DNA from: CAZTZL01 sp964537715
GTDB taxonomy: Bacteria; Zhuqueibacterota; QNDG01; DSAB01
NCBI GenBank assembly: GCA_964537715.1
Contig: CAZIAH010000009.1
Coordinates: 1 to 60,271 of the forward strand
DNA length: 60,271 nt
Reading direction: 5' to 3'
This document shows positions 1 through 8,429 of this stretch, in pieces. How positions within the stretch are numbered: the stretch's first letter is position 1; each line of letters opens with the position of its first letter. The position numbers and the translations under genes were made by a program. A model generated the notes under the pieces. That model made no database searches, had not been told where the DNA came from, and worked only from the letters and a program-made list of their open reading frames with translations.

Positions 1-48
1 GAAGGGGAGGAGGATATTCAGACCAAATCTAGGAGAAAAGAAAGCGAG

Positions 49-495
49 ATGGATTCGACAAATAAAAATGAAATCGATCAAATTTTTAAGAATTTGCAGC
101 ACTACATAATGGGAGAATCTTCCGAACCCTACTCGGACAAGGTCATCACATACGCCTACGATCCGGTGAATATCGGAGAGATAAAAAATCCCGATGGTGA
201 AGGATGGGTTAAAGGCGATTGCGGAGATTCGATCACTATTTATATCAAATTAAAAAAGGACAAAATCGACAAGGCCTGCTTTTTGGTGGATGGATGCGGA
301 GCCAGTGTGGCTTCCGGATGCGGAGTCACGGAACTGGCAATAGGGAAAACACTTTACGAAGCATCCAAAATCACGCCCCAGGAAGTGATACGGTTTTTAG
401 ACGGCATGCCGGCGTCTCACATCCACTGTGTTGTCATGGCTGTGCAGGCGCTGCAAAAATCATTAAATCATTTAAACAACTCACATAAATCATAA
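49..495 (+). CDS. NifU/IscU-like Fe-S cluster scaffold protein
   Basis: Encodes 148 residues resembling the N-terminal scaffold domain of NifU and IscU, which holds a nascent Fe-S cluster for transfer to apoproteins in the cytoplasm. The three conserved cysteines sit in the family contexts: C58 in GDCGDS with D60 beside it, C83 in DGCGAS and C127 in a HIHC motif. There is no C-terminal Nfu domain, so this is an IscU-length protein. It opens a run of metal-cofactor genes, about 12 bases ahead of a Gly-rich small protein. An AGGAG at 31-35 is rather far from the ATG, so the start could be slightly different; the frame is open to the window edge. Family assignment is strong, its client proteins are unknown. 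Confidence 0.85.
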   Translation: MDSTNKNEIDQIFKNLQHYIMGESSEPYSDKVITYAYDPVNIGEIKNPDGEGWVKGDCGDSITIYIKLKKDKIDKACFLVDGCGASVASGCGVTELAIGKTLYEASKITPQEVIRFLDGMPASHIHCVVMAVQALQKSLNHLNNSHKS

Positions 496-507
496 GGAGG
501 AATCATT

Positions 508-873
508 ATGCCACGAGGAGACGGAACCGGACCCGCAGGAATGGGTCCAATGACAGGAAGAGCGGCTGGCTACTGCGCCGGCTACAACATGCCCGGATAT
601 ATGAATCCGGTAGGCGGACGTATGGGAATGGGCTTCGGCCGCGGATTTGGACGCGGGATGGGCCGCGGAAGGGGATGGCGGTTTTGGGGAGTTCCAGCTT
701 TCATGCCGTACGGGACTGTGCCCTATGGAGCAGTTCCCTACGGAGCGAACTATTCTCCAGAGCAGGAAGCAGAATCGCTGAAAACCCAGGCGAAATTCCT
801 GCAGGATGAAATCGAGGCGATTCAAAAACGTCTTTCGGAACTGGAAACCGAAACGAAAAAATCGTCCAAATAG
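508..873 (+). CDS. Gly/Met/Arg-rich DUF5320-type protein (MPRGDGTGP family, paralogue 1)
   Basis: A 121-residue protein starting MPRGDGTGPAGMGPMTGR, the hallmark of the DUF5320-type small proteins found beside NifX/NifB-like genes in anaerobes. The middle is a run of Gly, Met and Arg with aromatic residues, and the last 40 residues form a probable coiled coil ending in Lys. A strong AGGAGG lies just before the ATG. Two further proteins with the same N-terminus lie at 1752 and 5434, but those end in a zinc ribbon instead of the coiled coil. No biochemical function is established that I know of; the setting suggests a metal or Fe-S related role. Confidence 0.75.
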   Translation: MPRGDGTGPAGMGPMTGRAAGYCAGYNMPGYMNPVGGRMGMGFGRGFGRGMGRGRGWRFWGVPAFMPYGTVPYGAVPYGANYSPEQEAESLKTQAKFLQDEIEAIQKRLSELETETKKSSK

Positions 874-964
874 GATGGATTACTGGCCCCGGGATGCAAA
901 GCCGTTCCGGGGTCAGTGTGAAATCGTCACATTTCGGAAAATACTAAGTCAGAGGAGCAATTTT

Positions 965-1363
965 ATGAAAGCAGTTATTTCAACCGATGGGGGATATATT
1001 TCCGCCCATTTCGGTCGATGTCCGACATTTACCATTTTAGAAATCCAGAATGGGAAAGTGATACAAAGTGAGGAAATCCAAAATCCCGGACACCATCCTG
1101 GATATTTGCCGCAATTTTTCAAAGAGATGGGAGTGGAGTGTATTATCGCAGGGGGCATGGGCGCGCGCGCTTCCGGGCTTTTCGATCAATATGGCATTCA
1201 ACCCATTGTGGGAGTCACGGGGAAGATAGAAGATGTGATTAGCCGCATATTGAACGGAACATTAGAGGGAGGCGAATCCCTGTGCAAACCGGGTCTGGGC
1301 AAAGGATACGGTGTTGACAAAACCGAATGCGATCATGAAGAAGAAAATGAACAGAAATCATAG
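965..1363 (+). CDS. NifX/NifB-type dinitrogenase cofactor-binding family protein (1)
   Basis: A 132-residue protein of the NifX/NifY/VnfX-like fold (dinitrogenase iron-molybdenum cofactor family), also seen in the orange protein ORP. The pattern MKAVISTDGG, HFGRCPTF and AGGMGARA is typical: a small RNase H-like sheet domain that carries metal clusters. The ATG at 965 was chosen over an open upstream extension because of AGAGGAG at 951-957 and because the family starts with a short beta strand. A C-terminal tail is charged with His, Asp and Cys. It is followed 9 bases later by a paralogue. There are no nifHDK genes here, so a cluster carrier role outside nitrogen fixation is likelier. Confidence 0.85.
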   Translation: MKAVISTDGGYISAHFGRCPTFTILEIQNGKVIQSEEIQNPGHHPGYLPQFFKEMGVECIIAGGMGARASGLFDQYGIQPIVGVTGKIEDVISRILNGTLEGGESLCKPGLGKGYGVDKTECDHEEENEQKS

Positions 1364-1372
1364 AGGAGGAAA

Positions 1373-1750
1373 ATGATGAGGATATGCGTCACATCACAGG
1401 GCAGTACACTTGAGTCGCAGGTAGATCCACGATTCGGCCGGTGTGCTTATTTTATTATTGTGGATACGGACACCATGAAATTTGAGGCGATTGATAATGC
1501 CCAGGTTCAGGCTGGAGGCGGTGCCGGTGTGCAGTCGGGACGACTGATGGCCGAAAAGGAAATAAAGGCCGTACTGACCGGAAATGTCGGACCTAACGCT
1601 TATCAGACATTGAGTGCCGCCGGCATTGAAATTATAACCGGCATATCTGGTACGGTTCAGGATGCTGTCGAAAAATATAAAAACGGAAAATTGAAACCCA
1701 CCGGCGGAGCGAATGTGGAATCCCATTATGGAATGAAAGGAGGCAGCTGA
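1373..1750 (+). CDS. NifX/NifB-type dinitrogenase cofactor-binding family protein (2)
   Basis: Second NifX-like protein in tandem, 125 residues, with the family pattern ICVTSQG, VDPRFGRCAYF and VLTGNVGPNAYQTL. The start may be 1373 or the adjacent ATG at 1376; AGAGGAGG ends a few bases upstream. It diverges from the protein at 965 clearly enough that this is an old duplication, and such pairs are common in sulfate reducers and other anaerobes. It ends one base before the next gene, so the two are presumably translated together. A role as a Fe-S or Mo/Cu cluster carrier is inferred from the family. Confidence 0.85.
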   Translation: MMRICVTSQGSTLESQVDPRFGRCAYFIIVDTDTMKFEAIDNAQVQAGGGAGVQSGRLMAEKEIKAVLTGNVGPNAYQTLSAAGIEIITGISGTVQDAVEKYKNGKLKPTGGANVESHYGMKGGS

Positions 1751-1751
1751 T

Positions 1752-1976
1752 ATGCCGAGAAGAGACGGTACAGGACCATTTGGACAAGGCCCGGGTACCG
1801 GAAGAGGCATGGGCCGAAGAGGGCAGGGTCCTGGAGGGGACGGGCAAAGACCCGGTTCAGGACCGGGAGGTCAGTGCGTGTGCCCCGCATGTGGAGCACG
1901 CACGGCGCATCAGCCGGGCATGCCCTGCTCGCAGACAACATGTCCCAGCTGCGGTCAGCCTATGACGCGTGAATAG
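1752..1976 (+). CDS. Small Gly-rich zinc-ribbon protein (MPRRDGTGP family, paralogue 2)
   Basis: A 74-residue protein. The first half repeats GPGxGRG-like units after MPRRDGTGPFG; the second half has a four-cysteine ribbon, CVCPACGA then CSQTTCPSCG, which should bind one zinc or iron. It is a close relative of the protein at 5434, sharing both the start and the ribbon with the phrase HQPGxPC. It begins one base after the stop of the NifX-like gene. The repeated pairing of this family with NifX-like and DUF59 genes points to a chaperone-like or metal-handling accessory, but I know of no experimental role. Confidence 0.75.
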   Translation: MPRRDGTGPFGQGPGTGRGMGRRGQGPGGDGQRPGSGPGGQCVCPACGARTAHQPGMPCSQTTCPSCGQPMTRE

Positions 1977-1994
1977 GAGGAGACATCAAATAAA

Positions 1995-2342
1995 ATGTTA
2001 AGGCAAGTTCTCAAATCAAAAATTCAGAATGCAATATTAACAAAAAGAGAACTCAATTATGAAGGCAGTGTGGGTATCGATCAATCCCTCCTATTGAAAA
2101 GTGACATGATTCCCGGTGAGAAAGTGCAGGTGTTAAATTTTAATAACGGAGAGCGATTTGAGACGTATATCATTGAAGAAAAAGAAAATTCCGGCATCAT
2201 CGCTTTATACGGACCAGCAGCCCGCTTGGGTGCAATAGGAGACAGGCTATGTATTCTTTCATATCTGTTTGCCAGTGAAGAAGAGATAAAAACTCTAAAG
2301 CCGAAAATCGTGTTTGTTGATGAGGAACACAAAACCAAATGA
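1995..2342 (+). CDS. panD: Aspartate 1-decarboxylase proenzyme
   Basis: Decarboxylates L-aspartate to beta-alanine for pantothenate and CoA synthesis. At 115 residues it has normal length. The self-cleavage site is intact: Y22-E-G24-S25, where cleavage before S25 makes the pyruvoyl cofactor. K9, R54 and Y58 are in the expected places, as is NGERFETY. The stop codon overlaps the ATG of the next gene (ATGA at 2339-2342), so PanD and the DUF89 phosphatase are translationally coupled. No other pantothenate genes are near. Identification is secure. Confidence 0.95.
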   Translation: MLRQVLKSKIQNAILTKRELNYEGSVGIDQSLLLKSDMIPGEKVQVLNFNNGERFETYIIEEKENSGIIALYGPAARLGAIGDRLCILSYLFASEEEIKTLKPKIVFVDEEHKTK

Positions 2343-3241
2343 GAACCTATTTAGATTGCATTCCCTGTTTTTTTAAGCAGGCTCTGGAAGCCGCCCGTCT
2401 CTCTGATGCGGACTTAAAAACACAACGTCGGATATTAGATGAAGTAGCCCGAGAGCTTCCGAAGTTCTCATTGGAAGCATCCCCACCAGAAATGGGTCGA
2501 ATTATTTATAACCTGGTCAAAAGCTATATCGGTAAAGAAGATCCTTATCTGAAAATCAAGGAAAAAAGCAACCAATTTGCAATGGGCATTGTTGATCGAT
2601 TAAGAAATAAATTATTGAATAGCCATGACCGTTTATTGACAGCAATTGAATTGGCGATTGCCGGAAACATTATTGATTACGGAGTCAAAAACACATTGGA
2701 TGTCGATACAGAACTGGAAAGAATTCTATCAAACGAACAAAAAGTGATTAAAAATGAAGACGGAAGATTTCTTCAATATGAGGATTTTAGATCGGTTTTA
2801 AAGAAAGCCAAAAGGGTTCTCTATCTGGCTGATAATGCAGGTGAGACAGTGTTTGACCGTATTCTTTTGGAAGAGATCAAAAGGACGGATCATAAGAAAG
2901 AAATGATTTACGCCGTCAAAGAAAAACCGATCATTAATGATGCATTGAAAAAAGATGCGCTGGATTGCGGTATTGATTGCATAGCCAAGATCATGTCCTC
3001 TGGTTCGGATGCTCCGGGAACCATACTTTCGTTGTGCTCCGATAAATTTCTGGAGGTTTACCAAAATGCGGACATGGTGATCAGTAAAGGGCAGGGAAAT
3101 TTCGAAGGTTTGTCGGGAACGAAGAGATCCGTTTTTTTTCTCCTGTTGGCTAAGTGTCCGGTGATTGCCAGAGATATTGGATGTCGAGTCGGAGATGTGA
3201 TTTTACTTTATCATCGAGAGATTCAAAGGCGATGCGAATAA
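2339..3241 (+). CDS. DUF89 (ARMT1-like) metal-dependent phosphatase
   Basis: A 300-residue DUF89 protein of the short prokaryotic type. It has the N-terminal CIPC pair, the metal-site motif ADNAGE near residue 164 and the late SKGQGNFEG motif. DUF89 enzymes are metal-dependent phosphatases linked to metabolite damage control; the DUF89 domain of human PANK4 removes phosphate from 4'-phosphopantetheine-type compounds. Here the ATG overlaps the panD stop by four bases, which makes a CoA-pathway substrate attractive. That link is inference from gene order. No membrane segment or signal is present, so it is cytoplasmic. Confidence 0.85.
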   Translation: MRTYLDCIPCFFKQALEAARLSDADLKTQRRILDEVARELPKFSLEASPPEMGRIIYNLVKSYIGKEDPYLKIKEKSNQFAMGIVDRLRNKLLNSHDRLLTAIELAIAGNIIDYGVKNTLDVDTELERILSNEQKVIKNEDGRFLQYEDFRSVLKKAKRVLYLADNAGETVFDRILLEEIKRTDHKKEMIYAVKEKPIINDALKKDALDCGIDCIAKIMSSGSDAPGTILSLCSDKFLEVYQNADMVISKGQGNFEGLSGTKRSVFFLLLAKCPVIARDIGCRVGDVILLYHREIQRRCE

Positions 3242-3266
3242 ATAACTTAAAAACAGGGAGACAAGG

Positions 3267-3710
3267 ATGAAAAAGATCGGGATCATCATCTGCGGGCGCT
3301 ACAAACACTGCGGCGGTGGAAAATGTTTTCGTGCTTTGAGAGAACGGGTCGGCGGATTTTCTGTCTATCCCAAAGAGGAAGACGTCCAAATCGTGGGCTA
3401 TTCCTATTGCGGAGACTGTCCCGGTGGAAATGTGGAATACGTCCCGGAAGAAATGAAAAAAAATGGCGCAGAAACAATCCATCTCGCAACGGGACTCATT
3501 GTCGGATATCCCCCCTGCCCGCGGATTCATCAATTCAAAGAATTCATTGAGAACCGCTTTGAAATTCCGGTTGTGATCGGGACACATCCCATTCCGTTGA
3601 AATACATGGAAATGCATAAAAAGCTTACCTTTTGGAGCAAAATGGATATGGAAGCACTTGCCGATGACCTGATGAAGGAAGACGCAAAAATCATGGAGGC
3701 CTACAACTGA
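3267..3710 (+). CDS. CGGC domain protein
   Basis: A 147-residue CGGC-domain protein, a family of putative metal-binding proteins common in anaerobes and archaea. Visible motifs are IIICGRYKHCGGGKC at the N-terminus, YCGDCPGGN around residue 50 and YPPCPRIH near residue 90, giving many cysteines able to ligate a metal or cluster. Function is not established. Its stop shares a base with the ATG of the aminotransferase (TGATG at 3708-3712), so the two are probably co-translated. Confidence 0.8.
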   Translation: MKKIGIIICGRYKHCGGGKCFRALRERVGGFSVYPKEEDVQIVGYSYCGDCPGGNVEYVPEEMKKNGAETIHLATGLIVGYPPCPRIHQFKEFIENRFEIPVVIGTHPIPLKYMEMHKKLTFWSKMDMEALADDLMKEDAKIMEAYN

Positions 3711-4876
3711 TGCATTATCATGAGAGAATATCGAATCGGGTGGCGCAGATGAAAAAATCCGCCATTCATGAAATGACACGGCTGTCCAAAGAAATCGAAG
3801 ATGTGGCTTTTCTTTCGTGGGCCAAACCGACTTCCGATACACCGGAACACATCAAGGAAGTCGCTATCAAAGCGATTCGGGACGGGCTTGTTGGTGGTTA
3901 TTCCGAAACCGCCGGTATTTTACCATTGAGAGTAGAAATCGCAAAAAAGCTGGAGAGGGACAATCGCATTCAGGCTGATGTGTCAGAAATTCTGGTAACT
4001 GTGGGTGCCATTGAAGGGTTGTCGGCGGCAGTCATGGCTATCATTGATCCTGGAGACGAAGTCATTCTACCCTCTCCAACCTATTCCACCCACATCAGGC
4101 AGGTCATTCTGGCGTCGGGTAAGCCTGTTCTTGTGCCGCTCATCGAGGAAGCAGGATTCCGCTGGAATATCGATGCGGTCAAAAAATCCATTACATCGAA
4201 AACAAAAGCCATCCTGTACTGCTCGCCCAGCAACCCCACGGGCACTGTTTTTTCCGAAAAGCAACTTCGTGAATTGGCAAGGATTGCTCTGGATCATAAT
4301 CTCACTGTAATTACAGACGAGGCATACGAATATTTTGTCTTTGATGGAGAAAAACATTTTAGCATCGGTTCCATTCCGGAGATGAAAAACCGGGTAATCA
4401 GCACCTATACGTTCACAAAAACCTACGCCATGACAGGCTGGCGAATCGGATACGTACACGCCAGTAAAGAATTGACTCAAGAGATTTCAAAAGCGCATAT
4501 TCCATTTGCTATTTGCGCACCTGTCATCTCGCAGTATGCCGCTCTTGCGGCGTTAAAAGGGCCACAGAACTGTGTACGGGAATTCAAAAAACATTACCTT
4601 GCCATGCGTAATGTGATGTGTGAGCGACTGGACGGCCTGGATTCTGTCTTTGAGTATCAGAAGCCGGGTGGATCATATCTCATGTTTCCCAGAATACGCA
4701 TCAAAGAAGGTCGTGATTCTTTTTCTTTCTGCAAGAAACTTCTGCGGGAAGCCAAAGTATCGGCTACACCGGGTGTTGCATTCGGCCCTTCCGGAGAAAG
4801 TCATCTCAGGCTGTCTTTTTGTGTCCCCGAGGAAACGATCCACAAGGCATTCGATCGTATGGAGGTGTATTTTTAA
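3710..4876 (+). CDS. PLP-dependent class I/II aminotransferase
   Basis: A 388-residue fold-type I aminotransferase of the AspC/MalY-like group. The PLP lysine is K237 in TFTKTYAMTGWRIGY. Other family marks are GGYSETAG near the start of the domain, SPSNPTGTVF for the Asn that contacts the cofactor ring, and DEAYEYFVF for the Asp that binds the pyridine nitrogen. The substrate cannot be fixed from sequence; aspartate, alanine or aromatic amino acids are all possible. It overlaps the CGGC gene by one base, and is followed by a gap of about 120 bases. Confidence 0.9.
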   Translation: MHYHERISNRVAQMKKSAIHEMTRLSKEIEDVAFLSWAKPTSDTPEHIKEVAIKAIRDGLVGGYSETAGILPLRVEIAKKLERDNRIQADVSEILVTVGAIEGLSAAVMAIIDPGDEVILPSPTYSTHIRQVILASGKPVLVPLIEEAGFRWNIDAVKKSITSKTKAILYCSPSNPTGTVFSEKQLRELARIALDHNLTVITDEAYEYFVFDGEKHFSIGSIPEMKNRVISTYTFTKTYAMTGWRIGYVHASKELTQEISKAHIPFAICAPVISQYAALAALKGPQNCVREFKKHYLAMRNVMCERLDGLDSVFEYQKPGGSYLMFPRIRIKEGRDSFSFCKKLLREAKVSATPGVAFGPSGESHLRLSFCVPEETIHKAFDRMEVYF

Positions 4877-4993
4877 CTGCTTATTGAATGTCAAACCTGA
4901 ATAAAGAGAGGTTGTATAAACATTGCATTTTATTTTGGGATTTTCACATCAGAAACAAAAATTAAAGGCAATACGAAAAATGGGAGATCAGGC

Positions 4994-5287
4994 ATGCCTA
5001 CCTATGAGTATGTGTGTGAATCATGCGGGTATCGATTCGAGAAATTTCAAAACATGAGTGATAAACCAATTCAGAAATGCCCGGAGTGCGGAAAACGCGT
5101 GAAGAGAGTGATCGGAACCGGCACGGGCGTGATTTTTTCCGCCAAAGGCGGATCCGCCTCTGGCGGAAAAGGAAGCGGTTTTTACGCGACCGACTATAAA
5201 AACCGCTCTTCTGGAAGAACCTGCTGCGGCAGAACCGAACGATGCGACACCCCACCCTGTTCGGATAATGGAACCTGTAAGCGGTGA
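4994..5287 (+). CDS. FmdB-family zinc ribbon protein (1)
   Basis: A 97-residue protein with the FmdB regulatory-type zinc ribbon at its N-terminus: MPTYEYVCESCGYRFE, then CPECGKRV. After the ribbon come a Gly/Ser-rich linker with SAKGGSASGGKGSGFYATDYK, and a second cysteine cluster (RTCCGRTERC, CSDNGTC) at the C-terminus. The family is found near formate/formylmethanofuran and C1 genes but is broadly distributed, with no firm role. A second, shorter member is encoded at 12364. Confidence 0.8.
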   Translation: MPTYEYVCESCGYRFEKFQNMSDKPIQKCPECGKRVKRVIGTGTGVIFSAKGGSASGGKGSGFYATDYKNRSSGRTCCGRTERCDTPPCSDNGTCKR

Positions 5288-5433
5288 AAAAAAGAAAACG
5301 GAGAGAAAATCCAAAGAATCCATATTTCCCGAGTTGAATGTAAGGATCATCAAAAATTATTTTCCAGAATATGAAGAGAGAATAAAAATTTATAAGATTC
5401 TATCATCATGGTAAACAAGAAAGGAGGCATATT

Positions 5434-5661
5434 ATGCCACGAGGAGATGGAACAGGACCTGCTGGACAAGGACCTGGAACAGGAAAAGGAATGGGCAGAG
5501 GCGGTGGTGGAAGAGGCAGAATGGGCGGCAATCGGCCCGGTGCAGGCCCGGCAGGGAATTGCCTGTGCCCCAATTGCGGTGCGAAGGTTCCCCATCAACC
5601 GGGCAATCCCTGTTACAACATGGTTTGCCCTCAATGCGGATCAAAAATGATGAGGGAATAA
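5434..5661 (+). CDS. Small Gly-rich zinc-ribbon protein (MPRGDGTGP family, paralogue 3)
   Basis: A 75-residue relative of the protein at 1752. It begins MPRGDGTGPAGQGPGTGKG, continues with a Gly/Arg run, and ends in a ribbon with CLCPNCGA and MVCPQCG separated by HQPGNPC. A strong AAGGAGG precedes the ATG. Its stop overlaps the start of the DUF59 gene (TAATG), which ties this family to Fe-S assembly within this genome. Function unknown. Confidence 0.75.
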   Translation: MPRGDGTGPAGQGPGTGKGMGRGGGGRGRMGGNRPGAGPAGNCLCPNCGAKVPHQPGNPCYNMVCPQCGSKMMRE

Positions 5662-5972
5662 TGGAAAAGACGATGGGAACCCTTTCAGAAAAAGAGATCC
5701 ACCAGGTAATAACACGAATTAAGCATGCGGCGATTGATTGCAGCCTGGTTGACCTTGGAATCGTGAAAGATGTAACGATCAAAGGGGATAAAGTGGCAGT
5801 CACTTTGGCATTTCCATTTGCCAATATTCCGATAAAGGATTATCTTATCATGAGTGTAAAAATGCCTTTAGAAAAACTCGGTGCGAAAGTAGCGATAGAA
5901 ACGACCGTCATGAATAAAGAAGAAACCCAAAGGTTTTTGGAAATGGAAGCGAAGTATTGGAAGGCAACTTGA
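5661..5972 (+). CDS. DUF59 (MIP18-like) Fe-S assembly protein
   Basis: A 103-residue DUF59 protein. The pattern SEKEIHQVITRIKH, VDLGIVKDVTI and VTLAFPFANIPIKDYLI matches the SufT/PaaD/MIP18 group, members of which help load Fe-S clusters onto targets. The start at 5661 was chosen because the ATG overlaps the previous stop (TAATG) and gives the family length. The usual VVDPE-type loop is changed to ID-CSLVDLG, so D or C residues here may replace the normal metal contacts. The partner ATPase may be the Mrp-type gene at 13085. Confidence 0.75.
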   Translation: MEKTMGTLSEKEIHQVITRIKHAAIDCSLVDLGIVKDVTIKGDKVAVTLAFPFANIPIKDYLIMSVKMPLEKLGAKVAIETTVMNKEETQRFLEMEAKYWKAT

Positions 5973-6036
5973 ATAAATGAATGTGGAACATTTGATACCA
6001 TAAACAAGAATGAATTAAAAGATATCAGGAGACTGG

Positions 6037-7011
6037 ATGATCGTTTTCGGCCCGGTGCCATCCAGAAGGCTGGGGCGGAGTCTGGGAATCAATAATATTC
6101 CGCCTAAAATATGCACTTATTCATGTGTATACTGCCAATTGGGGCGTACAATAAAAATGGAAGACGAACCTAGAAATTTCTACAGTCTGGAAAAAATAAG
6201 GCAGGATGTAGCTGAAAAAATAAATTTGGCAGAACAGGCGAAAGAGCCTATCGATTATTGCACCTTTGTTCCGGACGGAGAACCGACTCTGGATATGCAT
6301 CTCGGAAAAGAAATCGAACAGATACAATCATTGGGAATAAAAGTCGCTGTCATCACCAACAGTTCCCTGATCTGGCATGACAGCGTTAGGGAAAATCTAA
6401 AAAAGGCGGATTGGGTCTCTCTGAAAATTGATACTGTAGAGGAAAATATATGGTATCAGGTCAATCGGCCTCACCGATCTCTCAAATTGCAGAAAATCTC
6501 AGACGGCATTATTGAATTTGCAAGACAATACAAGGGCAAACTGGTCACGGAAACCATGCTGGTCCGCGATTTGAACGAAAGCGAATATCAAGTGCGTAAA
6601 CTATCGAATTTTATGAAACAGTTTGCAAACCGCACTGCATACATTTCTATTCCGATCCGACCGCCGGCAGAAAAGTGGGTTCTACCCCCAACTGAAGACA
6701 CATTGGTCCGTGCTTACCAAATAATGAGTGGCAAGGTTAAAAATGTAGAATACCTCATCGGATATGAAGGAAATGCATTTGCCTTTACAGGCCATGTTGA
6801 GACTGATTTGCTGAGCATCACGGCAGTGCATCCAATGCGGGAAGAGGCTGTCTCTGAATTCTTAAACAAAGCGGAAGCCAACTGGTCAATTGTGGATCGA
6901 TTGATCGAAAAGGGCGTGTTGGTAGAAAAAGAGTTTCAAGGAAAAAAATTCTATATCAGGAAGCTGTTCGTTCCCAGGACCAACGAGGTGTGGGAATCGC
7001 GAATAGAGTAA
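6037..7011 (+). CDS. Radical SAM protein, Wyosine/COG0731-like
   Basis: A 324-residue radical SAM enzyme. The SAM-binding [4Fe-4S] site is C26-x3-C30-x2-C33 in ICTYSCVYCQ. The FGPVPSRRLGRSLGINN start and PDGEPTL motif mark the COG0731-like group. The last 80 residues look like a winged helix (SEFLNKAEANWSIVDRLIEKG), so it may bind nucleic acid or protein. Substrate unknown. It lies between the DUF59 gene and a methyltransferase. Cytoplasmic. Confidence 0.85.
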   Translation: MIVFGPVPSRRLGRSLGINNIPPKICTYSCVYCQLGRTIKMEDEPRNFYSLEKIRQDVAEKINLAEQAKEPIDYCTFVPDGEPTLDMHLGKEIEQIQSLGIKVAVITNSSLIWHDSVRENLKKADWVSLKIDTVEENIWYQVNRPHRSLKLQKISDGIIEFARQYKGKLVTETMLVRDLNESEYQVRKLSNFMKQFANRTAYISIPIRPPAEKWVLPPTEDTLVRAYQIMSGKVKNVEYLIGYEGNAFAFTGHVETDLLSITAVHPMREEAVSEFLNKAEANWSIVDRLIEKGVLVEKEFQGKKFYIRKLFVPRTNEVWESRIE

Positions 7012-7051
7012 CCAGCATGTTATCTACAATCGGCTTCAGAAGAAAGAAAAG

Positions 7052-7762
7052 ATGAAGAAGAAAGAAAAAGTCGTAAAAGAGCAATATGAAGCTTGGGCAA
7101 CCACTTACGATAAAGATAAAGTTGAAATCATCAGAAGTGACACGGGCATTGGTTTGGAAGAATTTGTTAATCACATATTGGACCATTGTTATCTGAAAGA
7201 TGATCAAAACATACTGGATGTCGGTACCGGAACCGGCTTAATCGCCATGTCCGTTGCTAAAAGATTGTCAGGAAAGTGCAAAATATTGGGAATTGATATA
7301 ACTGATTTAATGCTTGAAAAGGCTAAAACCAATATTAAAAAAGAATCTTTAGAAAATGTCATTTCTTTAAGGAAAGCTTCGGCTGAAAATATACCTGCGG
7401 CTGATAATTTCTATAATTTGGTTGTCTGTGTTTTTACCATTCGACATACAGATATTAAGAACACTTTAAGCGAATTTATGAGAGTTTTAAAGTCGGGAGG
7501 AAGGGTCATTATCGTTGATTTATATGCACCGGAAAAATGGAGATCAAAACCAGCAAAAATAATCATGCCAATATTCAAACTATTCTTTATGCATAAAAAG
7601 ACAATGAAAGCAGAAAAAGAATCAAAACTTCTTACTTTAGCGGAATGGAAAACTCTAGCTACAGAAATGGGAGGCAAAGCCATCCAAATCGAGAATTTTC
7701 CCAATATAAATGAACCTGAGTGGAAACCTGGAAAGATGATAATATCATGGACTAAAAGATGA
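7052..7762 (+). CDS. Class I SAM-dependent methyltransferase (UbiE-like) (1)
   Basis: A 236-residue Rossmann methyltransferase. Motif I is NILDVGTGTGLIAMSVA at about residues 51-67, followed by GIDITDLML for the acidic loop and LKSGGRVIIVDLY for motif III. It most resembles UbiE/MenG-like enzymes that act on quinones or small molecules, but the C-terminal half, rich in Lys, gives no substrate clue. The gene is AT-rich compared with its upstream neighbours. Confidence 0.8.
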   Translation: MKKKEKVVKEQYEAWATTYDKDKVEIIRSDTGIGLEEFVNHILDHCYLKDDQNILDVGTGTGLIAMSVAKRLSGKCKILGIDITDLMLEKAKTNIKKESLENVISLRKASAENIPAADNFYNLVVCVFTIRHTDIKNTLSEFMRVLKSGGRVIIVDLYAPEKWRSKPAKIIMPIFKLFFMHKKTMKAEKESKLLTLAEWKTLATEMGGKAIQIENFPNINEPEWKPGKMIISWTKR

Positions 7763-7838
7763 ATTTATAGAAGATGCAGGGTGATAAAATGACGTATACA
7801 GCTCCACCATTTATTGTAAGTTTTGGTATCACTAAAAG

Positions 7839-8411
7839 ATGAAAGATACTATAAAACAATGGGAAACAGAAGGAGGTGTTCATTTTCTGAAGAAAATCGG
7901 AATAAGAACCGGTCAGACTGTATTGGATTTCGGCGCACGGGTAGGTCATTACACTATTCCGGCGGCCATTGTCGTCGGTAAAACCGGATTGATTTACGCG
8001 GTGGATAAAGAACAGAATGTTTTGGATGAATTAAGCCGAAAAGCGAAGCTTTTAAATTTGGGAAACATCAAGATCATCAAAACAAATGGTGTTGTCACAC
8101 TTGACATCAAAGCTGAATCAATCGACGTGGTGTTACTCTACGATGTGTTGCATTATTTTAAAGTACTAGAAAGAGAAAAATTGTACTCCGAAGTTTTTCA
8201 TATTTTAAGGCAAAATGGGATTCTATCTGTATATCCCAAGCATGTTATTGAGGACTCTCCATTAGATCAGTTTAGACAGCTACACTTGGATGACGTTAAA
8301 AAGGAAATCATTTATTCTAATTTCAAATTTCAAGAAAAATATTGTGATACAATCAGCCACGATGACTTTCTCGATCAAGGTTGTGTTTTGAATTTTCGAA
8401 AATTAAAATAG
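7839..8411 (+). CDS. Class I SAM-dependent methyltransferase (2)
   Basis: A 190-residue methyltransferase-like protein. Motif I is VLDFGARVGHYTIPAA, where the usual second Gly is replaced by Arg, so activity may be altered. The acidic VDKE loop follows and a DVLHYF motif matches the post-II region. The 12 bases ACTAAAAGATGA end the previous gene and recur at 7830-7841 over this start, a short duplication. The 76-base gap between the two contains nothing else I can support. Confidence 0.75.
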   Translation: MKDTIKQWETEGGVHFLKKIGIRTGQTVLDFGARVGHYTIPAAIVVGKTGLIYAVDKEQNVLDELSRKAKLLNLGNIKIIKTNGVVTLDIKAESIDVVLLYDVLHYFKVLEREKLYSEVFHILRQNGILSVYPKHVIEDSPLDQFRQLHLDDVKKEIIYSNFKFQEKYCDTISHDDFLDQGCVLNFRKLK

Positions 8412-8429
8412 AAAAGCTGGGGGGTAAAA

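Noticed and set aside
1..32. Tail of an upstream gene ending TAG at 30-32 (Gly-rich)
   Set aside because: Only 10 codons visible; no way to judge.
965..1750. Nitrogenase gene cluster
   Set aside because: NifU- and NifX-like proteins occur, but there is no nifH, D, K, E, N or B in the window.
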